64,000 nucleotides of DNA, from assembly GCA_024529925.1 (NCBI GenBank), contig JAFEUB010001594.1:477001-541000 (forward strand). The letters are read 5' to 3'. The first letter of the stretch is position 1; every line of letters starts with the position of its first letter. The notes under the pieces are model-generated. The model saw nothing but the letters and a program-made list of their open reading frames with translations, was not told where the DNA came from and did no database searches. Made by a program: the position numbers and the translations under genes. Positions 15,593 to 30,906 of the stretch are shown one piece after another. This DNA comes from Ophthalmolycus amberensis (taxonomy: Eukaryota > Chordata > Actinopteri > Perciformes > Zoarcidae).

Positions 15593-18500
15593 TACTGTTA
15601 CAGTAGAAGTACTAATACCACACTGTTTAAATACTGTTACAGTAGAAGTACTAATACCACACTGTTTAAATACTGTTACAGTAGAAGTACTAATACCACA
15701 CTGTTTAAATACTGTTACAGTAGAAGTACTAATACCACACTGTTTAAATACTGTTACAGTAGAAGTACTAATACACACAGTTTAAATACTGTTACAGTAG
15801 GAGTACTAATACACACTGTTTAAATACTGTTACAGTAGAAGTACTAATACAGTTTAAATACTGTTACAGTAGGAGTACTAATACCACACTGTTTAAATAC
15901 TGTTACAGTAGAAGTACTAATACCACACAGTTTAAATACTGTTACAGTAGGAGTACTAATACACACAGTTTAAATACTGTTACAGTAGGAGTACTAATAC
16001 CACACTGTTTAAATACTGTTACAGTAGAAGTACTAATACCACACTGTTTAAATACTGTTACAGTAGGAGTACTAATACCACACTGTTTAAATACTGTTAC
16101 AGTAGAAGTACTAATACACACAGTTTAAATACTGTTACAGTAGAAGTACTAATACACACAGTTTAAATACTGTTACAGTAGGAGTACTAATACACACTGT
16201 TTAAATACTGTTACAGTAGGAGTACTAATACACACTGTTTAAATACTGTTACAGTAGAGTACTAATACCACACTGTTTAAATACTGTTACAGTAGAAGTA
16301 CTAATACACACTGTTTAAATACTGTTACAGTAGAAGTACTAATACACACTGTTTAAATACTGTTACAGTAGAAGTACTAATACCACACTGTTTAAATACT
16401 GTTACAGTAGAAGTACTAATACACACTGTTTAAATACTGTTACAGTAGAAGTACTAATACACACTGTTTAAATACTGTTACAGTAGAAGTACTAATACCA
16501 CACTGTTTAAATACTGTTACAGTAGAAGTACTAATACACACTGTTTAAATACTGTTACAGTAGAAGTACTAATACACACTGTTTAAATACTGTTACAGTA
16601 GAGTACTAATACCACACTGTTTAAATACTGTTACAGTAGAAGTACTAATACACACTGTTTAAATACTGTTACAGTAGGAGTACTAATACACACTGTTTAA
16701 ATACTGTTACAGTAGAAGTACTAATACCACACTGTTTAAATACTGTTACAGTAGAAGTACTAATACCACACTGTTTAAATACTGTTACAGTAGAAGTACT
16801 AATACACACTGTTTAAATACTGTTACAGTAGAAGTACTAATACCACACTGTTTAAATACTGTTACAGTAGAAGTACTAATACCACACTGTTTAAATACTG
16901 TTACAGTAGGAGTACTAATACACACTGTTTAAATACTGTTACAGTAGAAGTACTAATACCACACTGTTTAAATACTGTTACAGTAGAAGTACTAATACCA
17001 CACTGTTTAAATACTGTTACAGTAGGAGTACTAATACACACTGTTTAAATACTGTTACAGTAGAAGTACTAATACACAGTTTAAATACTGTTACAGTAGG
17101 AGTACTAATACACACTGTTTAAATACTGTTACAGTAGAAGTACTAATACACAGTTTAAATACTGTTACAGTAGGAGTACTAATACACACTGTTTAAATAC
17201 TGTTACAGTAGAAGTACTAATACCACACTGTTTAAATACTGTTACAGTAGAAGTACTAATACACACTGTTTAAATACTGTTACAGTAGGAGTACTAATAC
17301 ACACTGTTTAAATACTGTTACAGTAGAAGTACTAATACACACTGTTTAAATACTGTTACAGTAGAAGTACTAATACACAGTTTAAATACTGTTACAGTAG
17401 GAGTACTAATACACACTGTTTAAATACTGTTACAGTAGAAGTACTAATACACAGTTTAAATACTGTTACAGTAGGAGTACTAATACACAGTTTAAATACT
17501 GTTACAGTAGAAGTACTAATACACACTGTTTAAATACTGTTACAGTAGAAGTACTAATACCACACTGTTTAAATACTGTTACAGTAGAAGTACTAATACA
17601 CACTGTTTAAATACTGTTACAGTAGAAGTACTAATACACAGTTTAAATACTGTTACAGTAGGAGTACTAATACACACTGTTTAAATACTGTTACAGTAGA
17701 AGTACTAATACACAGTTTAAATACTGTTACAGTAGGAGTACTAATACACACTGTTTAAATACTGTTACAGTAGAAGTACTAATACCACACTGTTTAAATA
17801 CTGTTACAGTAGAAGTACTAATACACACTGTTTAAATACTGTTACAGTAGAAGTACTAATACACAGTTTAAATACTGTTACAGTAGGAGTACTAATACAC
17901 ACTGTTTAAATACTGTTACAGTAGAAGTACTAATACACAGTTTAAATACTGTTACAGTAGGAGTACTAATACACAGTTTAAATACTGTTACAGTAGGAGT
18001 ACTAATACACACTGTTTAAATACTGTTACAGTAGAAGTACTAATACCACACTGTTTAAATACTGTTACAGTAGGAGTACTAATACACAGTTTAAATACTG
18101 TTACAGTAGAAGTACTAATACACACTGTTTAAATACTGTTACAGTAGAAGTACTAATACACAGTTTAAATACTGTTACAGTAGGAGTACTAATACACACT
18201 GTTTAAATACTGTTACAGTAGAAGTACTAATACACAGTTTAAATACTGTTACAGTAGGAGTACTAATACACACTGTTTAAATACTGTTACAGTAGAAGTA
18301 CTAATACACACTGTTTAAATACTGTTACAGTAGAAGTACTAATACACACTGTTTAAATACTGTTACAGTAGAAGTACTAATACACACTGTTTAAATACTG
18401 TTACAGTAGAAGTACTAATACACACTGTTTAAATACTGTTACAGTAGAAGTACTAATACCACACTGTTTAAATACTGTTACAGTAGAAGTACTAATACAC

Positions 18501-19068
18501 AGTTTAAATACTGTTACAGTAGAAGTACTAATACACACAGTTTAAATACTGTTACAGTAGAAGTACTAATACACAGTTTAAATACTGTTACAGTAGAAGT
18601 ACTAATACACTGTTTAAATACTGTTACAGTAGGAGTACTAATACACAGTTTAAATACTGTTACAGTAGAAGTACTAATACACACTGTTTAAATACTGTTA
18701 CAGTAGAAGTACTAATACACAGTTTAAATACTGTTACAGTAGGAGTACTAATACACACTGTTTAAATACTGTTACAGTAGAAGTACTAATACACAGTTTA
18801 AATACTGTTACAGTAGAGTACTAATACCACACTGTTTAAATACTGTTACAGTAGAAGTACTAATACACACTGTTTAAATACTGTTACAGTAGAAGTACTA
18901 ATACACACTGTTTAAATACTGTTACAGTAGAAGTACTAATACACACTGTTTAAATACTGTTACAGTAGAAGTACTAATACACACTGTTTAAATACTGTTA
19001 CAGTAGAAGTACTAATACACACTGTTTAAATACTGTTACAGTAGAAGTACTAATACACACTGTTTAAA
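15593..19068. repeat. Long-form HOR unit, 3,476 bp
   Basis: Second consecutive long-form unit, about 92 monomers, starting with the same P4-R head and ending with an S module near 18490-18810 and a Q run. Order closely follows 12081-15592 with scattered class changes, such as gQ-gQ near 16190 where the previous unit has gP-Q. Two adjacent units of 3.5 kb with matching order show that the long form is itself a tandem HOR in this part of the array. Confidence 0.8.
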
Positions 19069-20586
19069 TACTGTTACAGTAGAAGTACTAATACCACACT
19101 GTTTAAATACTGTTACAGTAGAAGTACTAATACCACACTGTTTAAATACTGTTACAGTAGAAGTACTAATACCACACTGTTTAAATACTGTTACAGTAGA
19201 AGTACTAATACCACACTGTTTAAATACTGTTACAGTAGAAGTACTAATACACACAGTTTAAATACTGTTACAGTAGGAGTACTAATACACACTGTTTAAA
19301 TACTGTTACAGTAGAAGTACTAATACAGTTTAAATACTGTTACAGTAGGAGTACTAATACCACACTGTTTAAATACTGTTACAGTAGAAGTACTAATACC
19401 ACACTGTTTAAATACTGTTACAGTAGGAGTACTAATACACACAGTTTAAATACTGTTACAGTAGGAGTACTAATACCACACTGTTTAAATACTGTTACAG
19501 TAGAAGTACTAATACCACACTGTTTAAATACTGTTACAGTAGGAGTACTAATACCACACTGTTTAAATACTGTTACAGTAGAAGTACTAATACACACAGT
19601 TTAAATACTGTTACAGTAGAAGTACTAATACACACAGTTTAAATACTGTTACAGTAGGAGTACTAATACCACACTGTTTAAATACTGTTACAGTAGGAGT
19701 ACTAATACACACAGTTTAAATACTGTTACAGTAGAAGTACTAATACACACAGTTTAAATACTGTTACAGTAGGAGTACTAATACCACACTGTTTAAATAC
19801 TGTTACAGTAGAAGTACTAATACCACACTGTTTAAATACTGTTACAGTAGAAGTACTAATACACACTGTTTAAATACTGTTACAGTAGAAGTACTAATAC
19901 CACACTGTTTAAATACTGTTACAGTAGAAGTACTAATACACAGTTTAAATACTGTTACAGTAGAAGTACTAATACACACAGTTTAAATACTGTTACAGTA
20001 GAAGTACTAATACACAGTTTAAATACTGTTACAGTAGAAGTACTAATACACTGTTTAAATACTGTTACAGTAGGAGTACTAATACACAGTTTAAATACTG
20101 TTACAGTAGAAGTACTAATACACACTGTTTAAATACTGTTACAGTAGAAGTACTAATACACAGTTTAAATACTGTTACAGTAGGAGTACTAATACACACT
20201 GTTTAAATACTGTTACAGTAGAAGTACTAATACACAGTTTAAATACTGTTACAGTAGAGTACTAATACCACACTGTTTAAATACTGTTACAGTAGAAGTA
20301 CTAATACACACTGTTTAAATACTGTTACAGTAGAAGTACTAATACCACACTGTTTAAATACTGTTACAGTAGAAGTACTAATACACACTGTTTAAATACT
20401 GTTACAGTAGAAGTACTAATACACACTGTTTAAATACTGTTACAGTAGAAGTACTAATACACACTGTTTAAATACTGTTACAGTAGAAGTACTAATACAC
20501 ACTGTTTAAATACTGTTACAGTAGAAGTACTAATACACACTGTTTAAATACTGTTACAGTAGAAGTACTAATACACACTGTTTAAA
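19069..20586. repeat. HOR unit, 40 monomers, 1,518 bp
   Basis: P4-R, gQ, U, gP, P, gR, gP, P, gP, R, R, gP, gR, R, gP, P, Q, P, then the S-rich module (S-R-S-T-gS-Q-S-gQ-S), -P, Q, P and six Q. Lengths sum exactly to 1,518. It lacks the S-rich long-form insertion and marks the change from 3.5-kb units to compact ones. The CACGCTG markers are absent. Confidence 0.85.
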
Positions 20587-22517
20587 TACTGTTACAGTAG
20601 AAGTACTAATACCACACTGTTTAAATACTGTTACAGTAGAAGTACTAATACCACACTGTTTAAATACTGTTACAGTAGAAGTACTAATACCACACTGTTT
20701 AAATACTGTTACAGTAGAAGTACTAATACCACACTGTTTAAATACTGTTACAGTAGAAGTACTAATACACTGTTTAAATACTGTTACAGTAGAAGTACTA
20801 ATACACACTGTTTAAATACTGTTACAGTAGAAGTACTAATACCACACTGTTTAAATACTGTTACAGTAGAAGTACTAATACACACTGTTTAAATACTGTT
20901 ACAGTAGAAGTACTAATACACACTGTTTAAATACTGTTACAGTAGAAGTACTAATACACACTGTTTAAATACTGTTACAGTAGAAGTACTAATACACACT
21001 GTTTAAATACTGTTACAGTAGAAGTACTAATACACAGTTTAAATACTGTTACAGTAGAAGTACTAATACACACTGTTTAAATACTGTTACAGTAGAAGTA
21101 CTAATACAGTTTAAATACTGTTACAGTAGGAGTACTAATACCACACTGTTTAAATACTGTTACAGTAGAAGTACTAATACACACTGTTTAAATACTGTTA
21201 CAGTAGGAGTACTAATACACACTGTTTAAATACTGTTACAGTAGAAGTACTAATACACACTGTTTAAATACTGTTACAGTAGAAGTACTAATACCACACT
21301 GTTTAAATACTGTTACAGTAGAAGTACTAATACACACTGTTTAAATACTGTTACAGTAGAAGTACTAATACACACTGTTTAAATACTGTTACAGTAGGAG
21401 TACTAATACCACACTGTTTAAATACTGTTACAGTAGAAGTACTAATACACACTGTTTAAATACTGTTACAGTAGAAGTACTAATACCACACTGTTTAAAT
21501 ACTGTTACAGTAGGAGTACTAATACACACTGTTTAAATACTGTTACAGTAGAAGTACTAATACACACTGTTTAAATACTGTTACAGTAGGAGTACTAATA
21601 CCACACTGTTTAAATACTGTTACAGTAGGAGTACTAATACACACAGTTTAAATACTGTTACAGTAGAAGTACTAATACACACAGTTTAAATACTGTTACA
21701 GTAGGAGTACTAATACCACACTGTTTAAATACTGTTACAGTAGAAGTACTAATACCACACTGTTTAAATACTGTTACAGTAGAAGTACTAATACACACTG
21801 TTTAAATACTGTTACAGTAGAAGTACTAATACCACACTGTTTAAATACTGTTACAGTAGAAGTACTAATACACAGTTTAAATACTGTTACAGTAGAAGTA
21901 CTAATACACACAGTTTAAATACTGTTACAGTAGAAGTACTAATACACAGTTTAAATACTGTTACAGTAGAAGTACTAATACACTGTTTAAATACTGTTAC
22001 AGTAGAAGTACTAATACACAGTTTAAATACTGTTACAGTAGAAGTACTAATACACACTGTTTAAATACTGTTACAGTAGAAGTACTAATACACAGTTTAA
22101 ATACTGTTACAGTAGGAGTACTAATACACACTGTTTAAATACTGTTACAGTAGAAGTACTAATACACAGTTTAAATACTGTTACAGTAGAGTACTAATAC
22201 ACACTGTTTAAATACTGTTACAGTAGAAGTACTAATACACACTGTTTAAATACTGTTACAGTAGGAGTACTAATACCACACTGTTTAAATACTGTTACAG
22301 TAGAAGTACTAATACACACTGTTTAAATACTGTTACAGTAGAAGTACTAATACACACTGTTTAAATACTGTTACAGTAGAAGTACTAATACACACTGTTT
22401 AAATACTGTTACAGTAGAAGTACTAATACACACTGTTTAAATACTGTTACAGTAGAAGTACTAATACACACTGTTTAAATACTGTTACAGTAGAAGTACT
22501 AATACACACTGTTTAAA
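20587..22517. repeat. Q-substituted HOR unit, 51 monomers, 1,931 bp
   Basis: P4-T head, but the positions after T are mostly Q where the standard unit has P or R. The skeleton S, Q, U, gP is still recognisable to about 21620, after which the order returns to normal (gP, gR, R, gP, P, Q, P, S module, -Q, Q, gP, Q run). Lengths sum to exactly 1,931. Replacement of both P and R by Q fits exchange between a P and an R monomer inside the shared CACAC tract. Confidence 0.82.
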
Positions 22518-25500
22518 TACTGTTACAGTAGAAGTACTAATACCACACTGTTTAAATACTGTTACAGTAGAAGTACTAATACCACACTGTTTAAATACTG
22601 TTACAGTAGAAGTACTAATACCACACTGTTTAAATACTGTTACAGTAGAAGTACTAATACCACACTGTTTAAATACTGTTACAGTAGAAGTACTAATACA
22701 CTGTTTAAATACTGTTACAGTAGAAGTACTAATACCACACTGTTTAAATACTGTTACAGTAGAAGTACTAATACCACACTGTTTAAATACTGTTACAGTA
22801 GAAGTACTAATACCACACTGTTTAAATACTGTTACAGTAGAAGTACTAATACCACACTGTTTAAATACTGTTACAGTAGAAGTACTAATACACACAGTTT
22901 AAATACTGTTACAGTAGAAGTACTAATACACAGTTTAAATACTGTTACAGTAGGAGTACTAATACACACTGTTTAAATACTGTTACAGTAGAAGTACTAA
23001 TACAGTTTAAATACTGTTACAGTAGGAGTACTAATACCACACTGTTTAAATACTGTTACAGTAGAAGTACTAATACCACACAGTTTAAATACTGTTACAG
23101 TAGGAGTACTAATACACACAGTTTAAATACTGTTACAGTAGGAGTACTAATACCACACTGTTTAAATACTGTTACAGTAGAAGTACTAATACCACACTGT
23201 TTAAATACTGTTACAGTAGGAGTACTAATACCACACTGTTTAAATACTGTTACAGTAGAAGTACTAATACACACAGTTTAAATACTGTTACAGTAGGAGT
23301 ACTAATACCACACTGTTTAAATACTGTTACAGTAGGAGTACTAATACACACAGTTTAAATACTGTTACAGTAGAAGTACTAATACACACAGTTTAAATAC
23401 TGTTACAGTAGGAGTACTAATACCACACTGTTTAAATACTGTTACAGTAGAAGTACTAATACCACACTGTTTAAATACTGTTACAGTAGAAGTACTAATA
23501 CACACTGTTTAAATACTGTTACAGTAGAAGTACTAATACCACACTGTTTAAATACTGTTACAGTAGAAGTACTAATACACAGTTTAAATACTGTTACAGT
23601 AGAGTACTAATACACACTGTTTAAATACTGTTACAGTAGAAGTACTAATACACACTGTTTAAATACTGTTACAGTAGAAGTACTAATACACACTGTTTAA
23701 ATACTGTTACAGTAGGAGTACTAATACACACTGTTTAAATACTGTTACAGTAGAAGTACTAATACACACTGTTTAAATACTGTTACAGTAGAAGTACTAA
23801 TACACACTGTTTAAATACTGTTACAGTAGAAGTACTAATACACACTGTTTAAATACTGTTACAGTAGAAGTACTAATACACACTGTTTAAATACTGTTAC
23901 AGTAGAAGTACTAATACACACTGTTTAAATACTGTTACAGTAGAAGTACTAATACACACTGTTTAAATACTGTTACAGTAGAAGTACTAATACCACACTG
24001 TTTAAATACTGTTACAGTAGAAGTACTAATACACTGTTTAAATACTGTTACAGTAGAAGTACTAATACACACTGTTTAAATACTGTTACAGTAGAAGTAC
24101 TAATACACACTGTTTAAATACTGTTACAGTAGAAGTACTAATACACACTGTTTAAATACTGTTACAGTAGAAGTACTAATACACACTGTTTAAATACTGT
24201 TACAGTAGAAGTACTAATACACACTGTTTAAATACTGTTACAGTAGAAGTACTAATACACGTTTAAATACTGTTACAGTAGGAGTACTAATACCACACTG
24301 TTTAAATACTGTTACAGTAGAAGTACTAATACACACTGTTTAAATACTGTTACAGTAGAAGTACTAATACACACTGTTTAAATACTGTTACAGTAGAAGT
24401 ACTAATACCACACTGTTTAAATACTGTTACAGTAGAAGTACTAATACCACACTGTTTAAATACTGTTACAGTAGGAGTACTAATACCACACTGTTTAAAT
24501 ACTGTTACAGTAGAAGTACTAATACACACTGTTTAAATACTGTTACAGTAGAAGTACTAATACCACACTGTTTAAATACTGTTACAGTAGAAGTACTAAT
24601 ACACACTGTTTAAATACTGTTACAGTAGAAGTACTAATACACACTGTTTAAATACTGTTACAGTAGAAGTACTAATACACACTGTTTAAATACTGTTACA
24701 GTAGAAGTACTAATACACTGTTTAAATACTGTTACAGTAGAAGTACTAATACCACACTGTTTAAATACTGTTACAGTAGAAGTACTAATACCACACTGTT
24801 TAAATACTGTTACAGTAGAAGTACTAATACACACTGTTTAAATACTGTTACAGTAGAAGTACTAATACACACAGTTTAAATACTGTTACAGTAGGAGTAC
24901 TAATACACACTGTTTAAATACTGTTACAGTAGAAGTACTAATACAGTTTAAATACTGTTACAGTAGGAGTACTAATACACACTGTTTAAATACTGTTACA
25001 GTAGAAGTACTAATACACACTGTTTAAATACTGTTACAGTAGGAGTACTAATACACACTGTTTAAATACTGTTACAGTAGGAGTACTAATACACACTGTT
25101 TAAATACTGTTACAGTAGAAGTACTAATACCACACTGTTTAAATACTGTTACAGTAGGAGTACTAATACCACACTGTTTAAATACTGTTACAGTAGAAGT
25201 ACTAATACACACTGTTTAAATACTGTTACAGTAGAAGTACTAATACACACAGTTTAAATACTGTTACAGTAGAAGTACTAATACCACACTGTTTAAATAC
25301 TGTTACAGTAGGAGTACTAATACACACAGTTTAAATACTGTTACAGTAGAAGTACTAATACACACAGTTTAAATACTGTTACAGTAGGAGTACTAATACC
25401 ACACTGTTTAAATACTGTTACAGTAGAAGTACTAATACCACACTGTTTAAATACTGTTACAGTAGAAGTACTAATACACACTGTTTAAATACTGTTACAG

Positions 25501-26201
25501 TAGAAGTACTAATACCACACTGTTTAAATACTGTTACAGTAGAAGTACTAATACACAGTTTAAATACTGTTACAGTAGAAGTACTAATACACACAGTTTA
25601 AATACTGTTACAGTAGAAGTACTAATACACAGTTTAAATACTGTTACAGTAGAAGTACTAATACACTGTTTAAATACTGTTACAGTAGGAGTACTAATAC
25701 ACAGTTTAAATACTGTTACAGTAGAAGTACTAATACACACTGTTTAAATACTGTTACAGTAGAAGTACTAATACACAGTTTAAATACTGTTACAGTAGGA
25801 GTACTAATACACACTGTTTAAATACTGTTACAGTAGAAGTACTAATACACAGTTTAAATACTGTTACAGTAGAGTACTAATACCACACTGTTTAAATACT
25901 GTTACAGTAGAAGTACTAATACACACTGTTTAAATACTGTTACAGTAGAAGTACTAATACCACACTGTTTAAATACTGTTACAGTAGAAGTACTAATACA
26001 CACTGTTTAAATACTGTTACAGTAGAAGTACTAATACACACTGTTTAAATACTGTTACAGTAGAAGTACTAATACACACTGTTTAAATACTGTTACAGTA
26101 GAAGTACTAATACACACTGTTTAAATACTGTTACAGTAGAAGTACTAATACACACTGTTTAAATACTGTTACAGTAGAAGTACTAATACACACTGTTTAA
26201 A
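22518..26201. repeat. Composite HOR region, 3,684 bp, with Q-rich interior
   Basis: Begins with a full P4-T-P4-R head and normal middle section to about 23580, then a long stretch dominated by Q monomers (about 23590-25250). In this stretch T monomers near 24027 and 24712 and a U near 24945 keep the outline of further, Q-converted unit heads. A monomer near 24258 reads CACGTTTAAA, missing two to four bases. From about 25260 the usual P/R section, S module (near 25550-25870) and Q run return. It probably represents two or more units fused and homogenised. Confidence 0.75.
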
Positions 26202-28410
26202 TACTGTTACAGTAGAAGTACTAATACCACACTGTTTAAATACTGTTACAGTAGAAGTACTAATACCACACTGTTTAAATACTGTTACAGTAGAAGTACT
26301 AATACCACACTGTTTAAATACTGTTACAGTAGAAGTACTAATACCACACTGTTTAAATACTGTTACAGTAGAAGTACTAATACACTGTTTAAATACTGTT
26401 ACAGTAGAAGTACTAATACCACACTGTTTAAATACTGTTACAGTAGAAGTACTAATACCACACTGTTTAAATACTGTTACAGTAGAAGTACTAATACCAC
26501 ACTGTTTAAATACTGTTACAGTAGAAGTACTAATACCACACTGTTTAAATACTGTTACAGTAGAAGTACTAATACACACAGTTTAAATACTGTTACAGTA
26601 GAAGTACTAATACACAGTTTAAATACTGTTACAGTAGGAGTACTAATACACACTGTTTAAATACTGTTACAGTAGAAGTACTAATACAGTTTAAATACTG
26701 TTACAGTAGGAGTACTAATACCACGCTGTTTAAATACTGTTACAGTAGAAGTACTAATACCACACAGTTTAAATACTGTTACAGTAGGAGTACTAATACA
26801 CACAGTTTAAATACTGTTACAGTAGGAGTACTAATACCACACTGTTTAAATACTGTTACAGTAGAAGTACTAATACCACACTGTTTAAATACTGTTACAG
26901 TAGGAGTACTAATACCACACTGTTTAAATACTGTTACAGTAGAAGTACTAATACACACAGTTTAAATACTGTTACAGTAGGAGTACTAATACCACACTGT
27001 TTAAATACTGTTACAGTAGGAGTACTAATACACACAGTTTAAATACTGTTACAGTAGAAGTACTAATACACACAGTTTAAATACTGTTACAGTAGAAGTA
27101 CTAATACCACACTGTTTAAATACTGTTACAGTAGAAGTACTAATACCACACTGTTTAAATACTGTTACAGTAGAAGTACTAATACACACTGTTTAAATAC
27201 TGTTACAGTAGAAGTACTAATACCACACTGTTTAAATACTGTTACAGTAGAAGTACTAATACCACACTGTTTAAATACTGTTACAGTAGAAGTACTAATA
27301 CACACAGTTTAAATACTGTTACAGTAGAAGTACTAATACCACACTGTTTAAATACTGTTACAGTAGAAGTACTAATACACACTGTTTAAATACTGTTACA
27401 GTAGAAGTACTAATACACACAGTTTAAATACTGTTACAGTAGGAGTACTAATACCACACTGTTTAAATACTGTTACAGTAGAAGTACTAATACCACACTG
27501 TTTAAATACTGTTACAGTAGAAGTACTAATACACACTGTTTAAATACTGTTACAGTAGAAGTACTAATACCACACTGTTTAAATACTGTTACAGTAGAAG
27601 TACTAATACACAGTTTAAATACTGTTACAGTAGAAGTACTAATACACACAGTTTAAATACTGTTACAGTAGAAGTACTAATACACAGTTTAAATACTGTT
27701 ACAGTAGAAGTACTAATACACTGTTTAAATACTGTTACAGTAGGAGTACTAATACACAGTTTAAATACTGTTACAGTAGAAGTACTAATACACACTGTTT
27801 AAATACTGTTACAGTAGAAGTACTAATACACAGTTTAAATACTGTTACAGTAGGTAGTACTAATACACACTGTTTAAATACTGTTACAGTAGAAGTACTA
27901 ATACACAGTTTAAATACTGTTACAGTAGAGTACTAATACCACTGTTTAAATACTGTTACAGTAGAAGTACTAATACACACTGTTTAAATACTGTTACAGT
28001 AGAAGTACTAATACCACACTGTTTAAATACTGTTACAGTAGAAGTACTAATACACACTGTTTAAATACTGTTACAGTAGAAGTACTAATACACACTGTTT
28101 AAATACTGTTACAGTAGAAGTACTAATACACACTGTTTAAATACTGTTACAGTAGAAGTACTAATACACACTGTTTAAATACTGTTACAGTAGAAGTACT
28201 AATACACACTGTTTAAATACTGTTACAGTAGAAGTACTAATACACACTGTTTAAATACTGTTACAGTAGAAGTACTAATACCACACTGTTTAAATACTGT
28301 TACAGTAGAAGTACTAATACCACACTGTTTAAATACTGTTACAGTAGAAGTACTAATACCACACTGTTTAAATACTGTTACAGTAGAAGTACTAATACAC
28401 ACTGTTTAAA
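26202..28410. repeat. HOR unit, 58 monomers, 2,209 bp
   Basis: P4-T-P4-R head, S, gQ, U, one gW (CACGCTG near 26722), V, gR, gP, P, gP, R, gP, gR, R, then a P/R section, S module near 27600-27930, and a tail of six Q, three P and one Q. Lengths sum exactly. Two odd monomers: GTAGGTAGTAC near 27852 (one extra T) and a short ATACCACTG near 27940. A single W inside an otherwise unmarked unit makes it a mosaic of the two subfamilies. Confidence 0.83.
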
Positions 28411-30906
28411 TACTGTTACAGTAGAAGTACTAATACACTGTTTAAATACTGTTACAGTAGAAGTACTAATACCACACTGTTTAAATACTGTTACAGTAGA
28501 AGTACTAATACCACACTGTTTAAATACTGTTACAGTAGAAGTACTAATACCACACTGTTTAAATACTGTTACAGTAGAAGTACTAATACCACACTGTTTA
28601 AATACTGTTACAGTAGAAGTACTAATACACACAGTTTAAATACTGTTACAGTAGAAGTACTAATACACAGTTTAAATACTGTTACAGTAGGAGTACTAAT
28701 ACACACTGTTTAAATACTGTTACAGTAGAAGTACTAATACAGTTTAAATACTGTTACAGTAGGAGTACTAATACCACACTGTTTAAATACTGTTACAGTA
28801 GAAGTACTAATACCACACTGTTTAAATACTGTTACAGTAGGAGTACTAATACACACAGTTTAAATACTGTTACAGTAGGAGTACTAATACCACACTGTTT
28901 AAATACTGTTACAGTAGAAGTACTAATACCACACTGTTTAAATACTGTTACAGTAGGAGTACTAATACCACACTGTTTAAATACTGTTACAGTAGAAGTA
29001 CTAATACACACAGTTTAAATACTGTTACAGTAGGAGTACTAATACCACACTGTTTAAATACTGTTACAGTAGGAGTACTAATACACACAGTTTAAATACT
29101 GTTACAGTAGAAGTACTAATACACACAGTTTAAATACTGTTACAGTAGAGTACTAATACCACACTGTTTAAATACTGTTACAGTAGAAGTACTAATACCA
29201 CACTGTTTAAATACTGTTACAGTAGAAGTACTAATACACACTGTTTAAATACTGTTACAGTAGAAGTACTAATACCACACTGTTTAAATACTGTTACAGT
29301 AGAAGTACTAATACACAGTTTAAATACTGTTACAGTAGAAGTACTAATACACACAGTTTAAATACTGTTACAGTAGAAGTACTAATACACAGTTTAAATA
29401 CTGTTACAGTAGAAGTACTAATACACTGTTTAAATACTGTTACAGTAGAAGTACTAATACACAGTTTAAATACTGTTACAGTAGAAGTACTAATACACAC
29501 TGTTTAAATACTGTTACAGTAGAAGTACTAATACACAGTTTAAATACTGTTACAGTAGGAGTACTAATACACACTGTTTAAATACTGTTACAGTAGAAGT
29601 ACTAATACACAGTTTAAATACTGTTACAGTAGAGTACTAATACCACACTGTTTAAATACTGTTACAGTAGAAGTACTAATACACACTGTTTAAATACTGT
29701 TACAGTAGAAGTACTAATACACACTGTTTAAATACTGTTACAGTAGGAGTACTAATACCACACTGTTTAAATACTGTTACAGTAGAAGTACTAATACACA
29801 CTGTTTAAATACTGTTACAGTAGAAGTACTAATACACACTGTTTAAATACTGTTACAGTAGGAGTACTAATACCACACTGTTTAAATACTGTTACAGTAG
29901 AAGTACTAATACACACTGTTTAAATACTGTTACAGTAGAAGTACTAATACACACAGTTTAAATACTGTTACAGTAGAGTACTAATACCACACTGTTTAAA
30001 TACTGTTACAGTAGGAGTACTAATACACACAGTTTAAATACTGTTACAGTAGAAGTACTAATACACACAGTTTAAATACTGTTACAGTAGGAGTACTAAT
30101 ACCACACTGTTTAAATACTGTTACAGTAGAAGTACTAATACCACACTGTTTAAATACTGTTACAGTAGAAGTACTAATACACACTGTTTAAATACTGTTA
30201 CAGTAGAAGTACTAATACCACACTGTTTAAATACTGTTACAGTAGAAGTACTAATACACAGTTTAAATACTGTTACAGTAGAAGTACTAATACACACAGT
30301 TTAAATACTGTTACAGTAGAAGTACTAATACACAGTTTAAATACTGTTACAGTAGAAGTACTAATACACTGTTTAAATACTGTTACAGTAGGAGTACTAA
30401 TACACAGTTTAAATACTGTTACAGTAGAAGTACTAATACACACTGTTTAAATACTGTTACAGTAGAAGTACTAATACACAGTTTAAATACTGTTACAGTA
30501 GGAGTACTAATACACACTGTTTAAATACTGTTACAGTAGAAGTACTAATACACAGTTTAAATACTGTTACAGTAGAGTACTAATACCACACTGTTTAAAT
30601 ACTGTTACAGTAGAAGTACTAATACACACTGTTTAAATACTGTTACAGTAGGAGTACTAATACCACACTGTTTAAATACTGTTACAGTAGAAGTACTAAT
30701 ACACACTGTTTAAATACTGTTACAGTAGAAGTACTAATACACACTGTTTAAATACTGTTACAGTAGAAGTACTAATACACACTGTTTAAATACTGTTACA
30801 GTAGAAGTACTAATACCACACTGTTTAAATACTGTTACAGTAGAAGTACTAATACCACACTGTTTAAATACTGTTACAGTAGAAGTACTAATACACACTG
30901 TTTAAA
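28411..30906. repeat. HOR unit with two S modules, 66 monomers, 2,496 bp
   Basis: Starts at the T monomer with P4-R after it. It contains two complete cycles of P/R section plus S-rich module, the modules near 29300-29620 and 30250-30570, about 950 bp apart. Lengths sum to exactly 2,496. The second cycle has no P4-T-P4 head, so it is a partial duplication of the back part of the unit. No CACGCTG monomers are present. Confidence 0.83.
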
